A stretch of DNA of 64,000 bases, from positions 288,242,205 to 288,306,204 of the forward strand of contig CM077665.1 in assembly GCA_039707655.1 (NCBI GenBank). The letters run 5' to 3'. Numbering within the stretch: position 1 is the stretch's first letter; every line of letters starts with the position of its first letter. The DNA comes from Elymus sibiricus. Its lineage: Eukaryota; Streptophyta; Magnoliopsida; Poales; Poaceae. Under the pieces are notes generated by a model. It did not search any database and was not told the origin of the DNA. It saw only the letters and a list, made by a program, of their open reading frames with translations. Made by a program: the position numbers and the translations under genes. Shown here in pieces: positions 57,651 through 64,000 of this stretch.

Positions 57651-58460
57651 GTTTTTTTGCTTGGGGCTTTTCTATGGTGTGGAAGAGGAAGCGGTTGCCT
57701 AAACCGCGATTCAGCCTGCTTAAATGGGTAGTTCCTCCTCTCTACTTGCGAAAAAGGCAGTCCTGTAAAAGGCTGCTGGGCCGCCCGTCTCCCATTGGCG
57801 CACCCGAATCGAGGGGCGGCGGAGTTAATGTTGTGGGTCCCGCGACGTTTCGAAGATCGAAGACTGGATTATTGTTTATCGAGCATTGAGGGGGAGTAGA
57901 ACTCGCCTCTCAAGCCGAAGACTTTGGAGCACAGGACCGTCCGGACTACATACCTCGGCATTGGAGGCTAGTTCGGGGGCTACTGAGGGAGTCCGGGATT
58001 AAGGGGTCCTCGGACTACCGGCCTATTCATTATGGGCCGGATTCGTGGGCCACTCGTTGGAGGATCAGATTGACCGGATACCCCGTGACCAGGGAGGAAA
58101 CCTAAGGAGCCGTGGCGTGTCCTTCAAGCTTAAGATGGTAGAATAGGCATGTTTACTCCTTCGACAAGTGACCGACTATGTGTAACCCTAGGGACCCCTG
58201 GTGTCTATATAAGCCAGAGGGTCTAGTTCGTAGAAGGTAGGTGAACTCATCTAGGGTTTAGCTAGCAACTTGATCTCGAGGTAGATCGACTCTGTAATCT
58301 TCATACACATCAGTATAATCAAGCATGACGTAGGGTTTTACCTCCATAGTAGGGCCCGAACCTGGGTAAAACATCGTCTCCTTCGTCCCTTGTTACCCAT
58401 CGATCCTAATCTCACAGCTCGGGACCCCCTACCCGAGATCCGCCGATTTTGACACCGATA
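57651..58460 (+). mobile_element. 3' end of LTR element F
   Basis: A GTTCGGGGGCTAC polypurine tract (57971-57983) precedes an LTR of 477 bp (57984-58460). The LTR begins TGAGGGAGTCCGGGATTA, has TATA at GTCTATATAAGCC (about 58202), and ends GACACCGATA. Upstream internal sequence (about 57651-57970) has no recognisable pol. The 5' part is missing and the join to G2 is not flanked by a duplication, so a deletion or recombination removed it. Confidence 0.78.
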
Positions 58461-58847
58461 GTAACCAAGGAAGTTCTCATAGAGAGAAACGAAAGCGGCC
58501 AGGTAGGTAATGGAGTTGGGGGGTAGATGATGAAGTTGAGCAACAAAAAAATCCAAGAAAGTACGGAAGAAAGGATGCAGGGGCAAAGAAAAACCTCTGT
58601 CGAGGTGAGTTGTGAGGAGGACCCTCTTGATCCCGCGCGGCACGGGCTCGACCTCCCCCTTCTCCGACACCCTCTAGCTTCCAGCAACCAGGAGACCATG
58701 GCTCTCCAGGTCCTCCAACCGACTGGCCGTGACCCGAGAGGCCAGCCAATCGCCCTGGACGAAGCCAGCTGGGGCGCCCGCGCTCGAGGAGGACTCGCGT
58801 GAGGTCTTCTTCGCCCTCTCGGCTCTCACGGTGGCGCTCTTTGTCAT
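58461..58847 (-). pseudogene. Antisense Transposase_28-like gene of E, truncated
   Basis: From ATG 58847 a minus-strand frame reads MTKSATVRAERAKKTSRES, then LEDLESHGLL, an in-frame TAG at 58674-58676, HLDRGFSLPLHPFFRTFLD and SITYLAAFVSLYENFLGY. The hydrophobic FLDFFxxQLHHLxPNSxxYLAAFVxLxExFLG pattern is that of the putative gypsy-type transposon family (Pfam Transposase_28). F interrupts it at 58460, removing the C-terminus. It runs opposite to the LTR transcript of E. The function of the family is unknown. Confidence 0.7.
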
Positions 58848-59201
58848 TTCTGGCAGGCACCGATAGCTAATCGGTGGGAGGCGAAGCTCTCGGTGGAGCG
58901 GAGGAGTAAATCGGGAAAGCGGGGAATGGGAATTCTTTTTCCTTATATCCCTCCCAGCCTTCTTTAATACTCTGGCTCGGCTAAATCTCAGTCGTCAGAT
59001 CTGCGGCAACCGCGCAATCAACGGACGCGGGTAGATCCACGATATCTCTGGGATAGAATTGCGGGGACGCGCGGCGAAATTCCCGGCGCAAAAATTGAGG
59101 TGCCGCGGCCACTTTCCCCCCTTTCGTGACACTACCGTCATGATCGCATGAGCGTGCTTCCCCATGATTTCGAAATCGCCGGAGATTTCACGGCGCCGCT
59201 G
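58848..59201. other. Upstream region of the antisense gene in E
   Basis: GC-rich, no clear coding. TTCCTTATATCCCTCC near 58940 gives a minus-strand GGATATAAGG, which could be its TATA box. Confidence 0.4.
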
Positions 59202-59441
59202 CCCGAGTGAACCCCATGATCACAGGTGCGATCCAATGCACCAAATAGGACCGAGTGAGCTCTGTGCTCACTAGTGCGTTCCGATATGCCAAAAACCACC
59301 AAGTGAATCCCGTATTCACTGGTGCGTTTCGACGCACCAAAACCCACCGAGTGAATCCCGTATTCCCTGGTGCGTTCCAACGCACCAAAACCCACCGAGT
59401 AAATCCTGTATTCACTGGTGCGTTCTGACGCGCGAAAACTC
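59202..59441. repeat. 48-bp tandem repeat, five copies
   Basis: Copies start at 59202, 59250, 59298, 59346 and 59394. The common core is CCGAGTGAATCCCGTATTC followed by TGGTGCGTTCCGACGCACC, which contains a small palindrome. The 48-bp period keeps frame. The minus strand is open across all copies and gives 16-residue repeats like SVGFGALERTREYGIH. Confidence 0.92.
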
Positions 59442-59758
59442 ACCGAAAGGCCCCATCGAGCACTCGGTTGAATCTTAAACCAATTCAAGAGCATCCAAGT
59501 GAAGGTCGAACGGAAAGTTCGATAATTTCATCTCTAAGTCGTAAGGTTATCTCCCCGAGAATTGATCTATTCTGGGTCGAGTGATTTGAACAGTCGGGCT
59601 GTTCGGGTAGCTCAGAAGTTACTTAACCTGAACCGGTCGTGGTTTCAATACCGAGTGAGGAACGATCCGCCTCGTTTCCTAGTGTTCCCGAAGCGCTGCC
59701 AACGGCCCAGTGCGTTGGTCATTCGGATCCCAAGAACCTCAACCGATTTGGCGGCTAC
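59442..59758. other. 3' internal region of E
   Basis: Non-coding sequence ending in CCGATTTGGCGGCTAC, a weak polypurine tract directly before the right LTR. Confidence 0.5.
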
Positions 59759-60338
59759 TAACGAGGTCACCTAGCCTAGGTAGGGTCATAGACCTCTCAT
59801 CTAGGAAAAACCTGGGGTTCTACAAGTTCACGGAAGTCCCTGGACTGCTTTACCACTCGGATGAAGGTGTGAAAGGCACTCGGATGCTTGGAAGTCACTC
59901 GGACGTTATCAACCACTCGGCCTAGCTTCAGCACCCGGACGTCAAGAAGCGGAGGAGACGTGGGAGCTACAACGTTCGAGAGACTTAATTAGCATTGAAT
60001 ATTGTAGACATTGCGTTACCTGTAACACTCGTAGTTAACTCAGCTGTTTCTAGTAAGTCCGGCAGTTACTAGCATTAATGACCCTCGTAATGGCACTCGG
60101 CTGGTGGTGGCGCACTCTATATTAGCCACCCCCCAACACCAGAAGAGGGGTTACAAACTCTTAGTAATCAGAACAGATACCAAGCAACACTTAGCCCCCG
60201 GGCTCGAGACGTAGGACTTTTACCACTTCCGAGTCGGGTCCGAACTCGTAAATTCTGAGTGTTACACTTGCTTCGTAGCTAGGCTTCGCCCTACTCATAC
60301 GTACCCCCCGTACTACTGTCAGGATTACTCCCATGACA
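59759..60338 (+). repeat. 3' LTR of E
   Basis: Begins TAACGAGGTCACCTAGCC (TG mutated to TA) and ends CCCATGACA. Collinear with 53936-54514. Confidence 0.85.
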
Positions 60339-60343
60339 ACGCC

Positions 60344-60579
60344 AAAAGTACGGTAAACATAAAGTGTGAAGACGTCCATCAGGACTTAACAAAATGTGAT
60401 TGATATCTTGACAGAAATGCAAATGTTCAGAATGAGAGTTGTAAACTTGACAAAATAACAACACCCAACCCATATGGATAGACCCGTTTGAAGACTGTCA
60501 TCCCAATGCTTCTCCCCCTTTGTCATCGAATGACCGAAAAGTGCGAAGACATTGAGCACTACTCATCCCCAACAGGAGT
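60344..60579 (-). other. Internal region of H next to the unknown ORF
   Basis: Non-coding continuation of H after the E insertion; it resumes the sequence left at 53930. Confidence 0.5.
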
Positions 60580-63500
60580 TCAAGACGATGGTGCAGTAGG
60601 GTCTCTGTTGGTTGGTGCAGATGAGCTTGATGTAGTTTGGCGTCGCTGAGTTGGTGCAGGCAGAGAGGTTGCATCATCAGCATCGTCATTGGCGAGCCTG
60701 ACGTTGACTGAAGGTGCAGAGGAAGAATAATCGCTGTCTTCAAGAGAGGGGGTCTTGTGCCATTTCTCCGTGCGAGGAGGTGGTGCATTGAATTTTTAGC
60801 GTTGCTCGAAGCCATCCTCTCCAAGATCTTCCTCAGGTGCCAGCATGAACAAAGTCCTCCATGAGCGACGAATGGTTTCATAGGCCACAAAGGCATTCTC
60901 GGTGGTGATATTGCGAATGCGATTGATATATTGCACCATAGAATGCATTTGTCTTCGCGACCACTCGTGGTGCCGATCCTGCTTCTAAATAAGTGAGACA
61001 AGAAGCTCTCGAGCAGTTAAGGCACACTCTTTTCTGGGCACCTGTAGGCGTGGCAGGGTGTTTGTAGTGGCTTCAGTTGTAGTGGCTTCAGTAGCAGTAG
61101 CACTAGGTTGTGGGTGACGAATGGAGCCAATCAGCCTTGCTCTGGTTGGATCAGATGGAAGATGAAGCCCTTCATCTGCAGCAGTACCACTAGTGCCTTC
61201 CACAATGGGGTTCTTGCTTTTGGATGGATATAGATCTGCATGAACGACTTTGACATCTGGAAGATAAACTCCATGGTTGCGAGCAGAAGGTAAGAACCTG
61301 GTGTTGGTTCTATACTTGATAAAGCGCATGATCCATGGTGCATAGATCTTTGGTTCAAACAGATTGATGCCATTTGCTGCCAGGTTGCGCAGGAATAAGT
61401 CTCGAAGATTAAACCTGATGCCATGGACAGTGTTGTAGACAAATCTTCAGAGCCCCTTCAAGTTTGCGAGTTGAATTATGCCCTTTGATTGGCCAGATGG
61501 TATGCCAAAGAATGTGATAGATTGTCTTTGGCAGATACTGTGGATCATCAACAAAGAATGAAGTGGGCAACTCTGCATCTGGGGCCAAAGGCTTCATCAA
61601 CGTGAGCATAGCAGTCATGTTGGGCTCTCACATTTGAAAAATGCTTCTATTGGCAGCAGCAAAGGCTTCAGATCTTGGGTCTAAGCCTTCTCCGGAGGCA
61701 GCAAGAGGTGTAGCAGGGAAGAAGTCCAATGCAGAGGCAGTGATATGCTCATCACGGATCATGAAATCCATCTTCCAAGTGTTCAAGTCTCTGCCAAATC
61801 CAGAGATGTGGAGAGTTGCATAGAACTTAAGAATGAGTTCCTCATTCCAGTCTTCATGGTTAGTGACAAATGGCAGCAGTCCAACATCCCGAAGATAATC
61901 AAGTGCTTGATCAAACCAGGGAAGATCCTTCATAGGTTCAAAGCTGAGATGTTTGTGGGGGAATATCCTGTTTTGTCCATAGAGCACACACATGTAGTGC
62001 CGACGTTGTGGTGCACTCCAGAATCTGTCAGATTGTATCTTCAGACGATTGTATGGATTTCTGTCTGAGTCAAAGAATGTGTTGTTCAATCTAAAGCTTT
62101 TGACATCAAAGACCAATGGTCTTGCAGGGCCAGAGTGTCAAAGCCATGGATGTCTTGGCATTGGGTTCATGATACTTGGGCAGCGATGGATGTTGAATTC
62201 AAATTGCGGACCCATCCTTGGTGGTGGAACAAGCCTGGGCCATCTCGTAGGGACCATTTCTCCTTTCCTATTGCAAGCCTTCTCATCATTGTCATCAGTC
62301 GATGGCGTGGCAGGGACAGGGGGACCATCAGGGGATGGGGCATTGGCTTCGCCCACAGCGTTAGTGGCAGCAATGTCTTCGACTGCCTTGGCTTCAGTCT
62401 CAGGTTGATCACAAGGTACATATTCAATCCTGAGCACTTCATCGACTGATGCAGTCGGAGTAATACGCACTTCATCTTCAAGGACGGAAGACATATCAGC
62501 TCTGGGTCCTCGACGAAGCCGTTTGAGTGGAGATACACAAGCAGAGGCTTCAATTTCCCTGGTAACGAAGGGTGATTCAGGGAATCTTGTTACAGGTGGA
62601 AAGAAAGGAGGTGAAGGAGTTTCGGGATCAGCTTCAGGAACTTATGGTCTTGTTGGGGTGCCAATATCCACGAACTCACTTGCGCTTTAGCGGATTGAGC
62701 TCTCTTGCACTTTCTAGCTTCAGCTTCTGCCTTCTTTGTCTTCTTCTTGGATACATCAGAGGAAGGAGGAGGTGAACTTGAGCCTGAGAAGCTAGCTGGG
62801 AAGACAATGCCTCGAGATTCTGATCTTGAGGGAGCGGGTTGGCTCGAAGACATTGAGGCCTGTCTAGATCTCTCAATGATTCTAGGATCAAGAACATGAT
62901 GTCCAAGAGCTTTTCTCTTTAGCATGTCATTGTGCGCTTGAACCATGGTTGCAGCTTTCTTCTTGAGACACACTAGGACGCCTTTGACAGCTTCACATCG
63001 CTATTCAAACTCAGCCTTGAGGTCTTTCATCATAACCTGATAGCCATGAATTTGATCAGCATTGAGCTTGTGAACGTTGGACTTGAAGATTGTCTTCTCA
63101 TGGCTAATCTTAGGCTTTTGATGTATGACCTTTCGTGCCACTGTAAGCTCCTCATTCACGAGCCCTTGGAAGTTGACACTTAGTCCAATGGGAAGCTGGA
63201 CGGCGTCGATGGTGAGGGAGGGATCAGCAAACCATTCATTAATGAAGTGATCGAGAATGGATGGATAAAAGAGAGGTAAGTCTTCAAGACGTTTAGCTTC
63301 CTCTTCTTTCTGCTGGATAAGCTTCGCCAACGCTTCATCATCAAATTCGTCATCTGATAAGTCAATCATATTTCCCGCGTCCATCAAGCAGACAGATGGC
63401 TTCGATCCACGGGGAGCATCAGCTTTCCATTTCATTCGCCTAACCAGGCGAGACTCATCCTTAGTTTCTTCTGGATCAACAGAAGGTGACCATGAAGCCT

Positions 63501-63945
63501 GAGGTGTTCTGTCAACAGGCTTGCAAGCCTTTGAATCTTTAGAGTTTGAACCCTTTGCTTTCTTCATAGGCTTCAGATCTTAAACTGGTGGATGATCTAC
63601 ATCTCCTTCATCAAACTCTTCAGGCTCTGGGCATCCACGAATGATGGATGGATCAGGATGCCTTGGCATTGAAGGCCTAACCATGCAAGGAAAGAAGCCA
63701 ATTTTTCTAGCTCCGGCCTTAGTCTTTGGGTGAAGATTCTTGTAGATGATATTAGTCCATGGTGCTTTCTCAACATTCTTTTCTGCGTACTCATCTGTGA
63801 TGAACTGATAGTTGAACCATTTTTCTACACAATATCTTCGAATCCATTGGATTCGATTCTTGCGCCGTGTATACGTCTCATCTTCATCAGACTTATATCG
63901 TTCGTAGAGTTCTGGAGGAAGATCTTTGGCAGTGTTCAGATGCCT
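60580..63945 (-). pseudogene. Long unknown ORF of element H, decayed
   Basis: On the minus strand, in sense with H, about 1,100 codons form one protein if stops and slips are ignored. The visible start region has ERYKSDEDETYTRRKNRIQ and YCVEKWFNYQFITDEY. Then come an acidic part (DLSDDEFDDEALAKLIQQKE), a helical EAKRLEDLPLFYP, a Lys-rich stretch (KKKTKKAEAEARKCKRAQ), a folded-looking middle with SDRFWSAPQRRHYMCVLYG and LKFYATLHISGFGRDLNTWK, and a Ser/Thr-rich tail ending PTAPSS. Stops lie at 63580, 63001, 62138 and about 61628 and 60985; frames shift near 63930, 62670 and 61420. No reverse transcriptase, protease, integrase or gag motif is seen. The layout resembles putative plant transposon proteins of unknown role. 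Confidence 0.6.
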
Positions 63946-64000
63946 TCGCCTGCCGCCCTTTTGGAATATTATCTCTGGCCATTGGCTTCGGCAAATGCTT

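Larger units (their letters stand above)
53936..60338 (+). mobile_element. LTR retrotransposon E (gypsy-type gag), nested in H and itself interrupted
   Basis: LTRs of 579 and 580 bp (53936-54514 and 59759-60338) share about 95% of bases by eye. GCGCC (53931-53935) and ACGCC (60339-60343) look like a 5-bp duplication with one change. A TTGGCGCCCACCG primer site follows the left LTR and a GGCGGCTAC tract precedes the right one. The body has the start of a gypsy gag on the plus strand and an antisense Transposase_28-like frame. G2 and F sequences (55216-58460) lie inside. No RT or integrase is present. Confidence 0.85.

Noticed and set aside
1..64000. tRNA genes, CRISPR arrays, bacterial-type operons or terminators
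   Set aside because: The window is plant nuclear DNA; no tRNA cloverleaf with intact A and B boxes was noticed, and repeats here are transposon parts.

Overview
This is a 64 kb piece of plant nuclear DNA, most likely from a Triticeae grass (wheat, Aegilops or barley group). The reasons are Stowaway-type MITEs with CTCCCTCCG-like ends, CACTA elements with CACTAGTAG-like termini and TTTAGTCCCGG subterminal repeats, and several large LTR retrotransposons nested in one another. I see no intact host gene. Almost everything after position 7000 is transposable element, and nearly every reading frame belongs to a decayed element.

Layout. Positions 1-7067 are AT-rich intergenic DNA with three MITEs, a cluster of five GA/CT microsatellites and one weak degenerate coding patch. 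An old LINE fragment (7068-7332) is split by a 32.3 kb CACTA element, A (7333-39666), flanked by the 3-bp duplication AAT; the LINE resumes at 39667 in the same reading frame. Inside A lie a smaller non-coding CACTA, B (8481-11264, duplication TAT), a minus-strand Ty3/gypsy element, C (15579-27946, duplication AGGTC), and a non-autonomous LTR element, D (31120-37426, duplication ACATG). Without these, A is about 10.9 kb. It carries a small coiled-coil/membrane ORF, a TNP2-type transposase pseudogene and an intron-containing Transposase_24/Ulp1-protease fusion gene split by D.

From 40794 the order is as follows. A degenerate LTR element, G1, is hit by the LTR of a minus-strand element, H (LTR 45201-53625, body running off the right edge). 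A 7.1 kb LINE sits within the H LTR (45424-52536, duplication AAGATAAA). A further LTR element, E (53936-60338), sits in the H body and itself contains a second copy of the G family (G2, from 55216) and the 3' end of another LTR element, F (to 58460). H carries a long unknown minus-strand ORF (60580 to about 63945).

How the parts relate. Genes of each element serve that element: TNP2 and the Transposase_24/Ulp1 protein for CACTA A, gag-pol for C, ORF1/ORF2 for the LINE. All coding sequences carry stops or frameshifts, many explained by C-to-T change, so the stretch looks silenced and decaying. The most unusual content is accessory: an extra ORF upstream of gag in C with a SUMO-interaction-like motif, antisense genes in D (with a plausible intron) and E, an internal hairpin array plus TATA before the second gene of A, a 5S-rRNA-like internal promoter inside B, and the H ORF.
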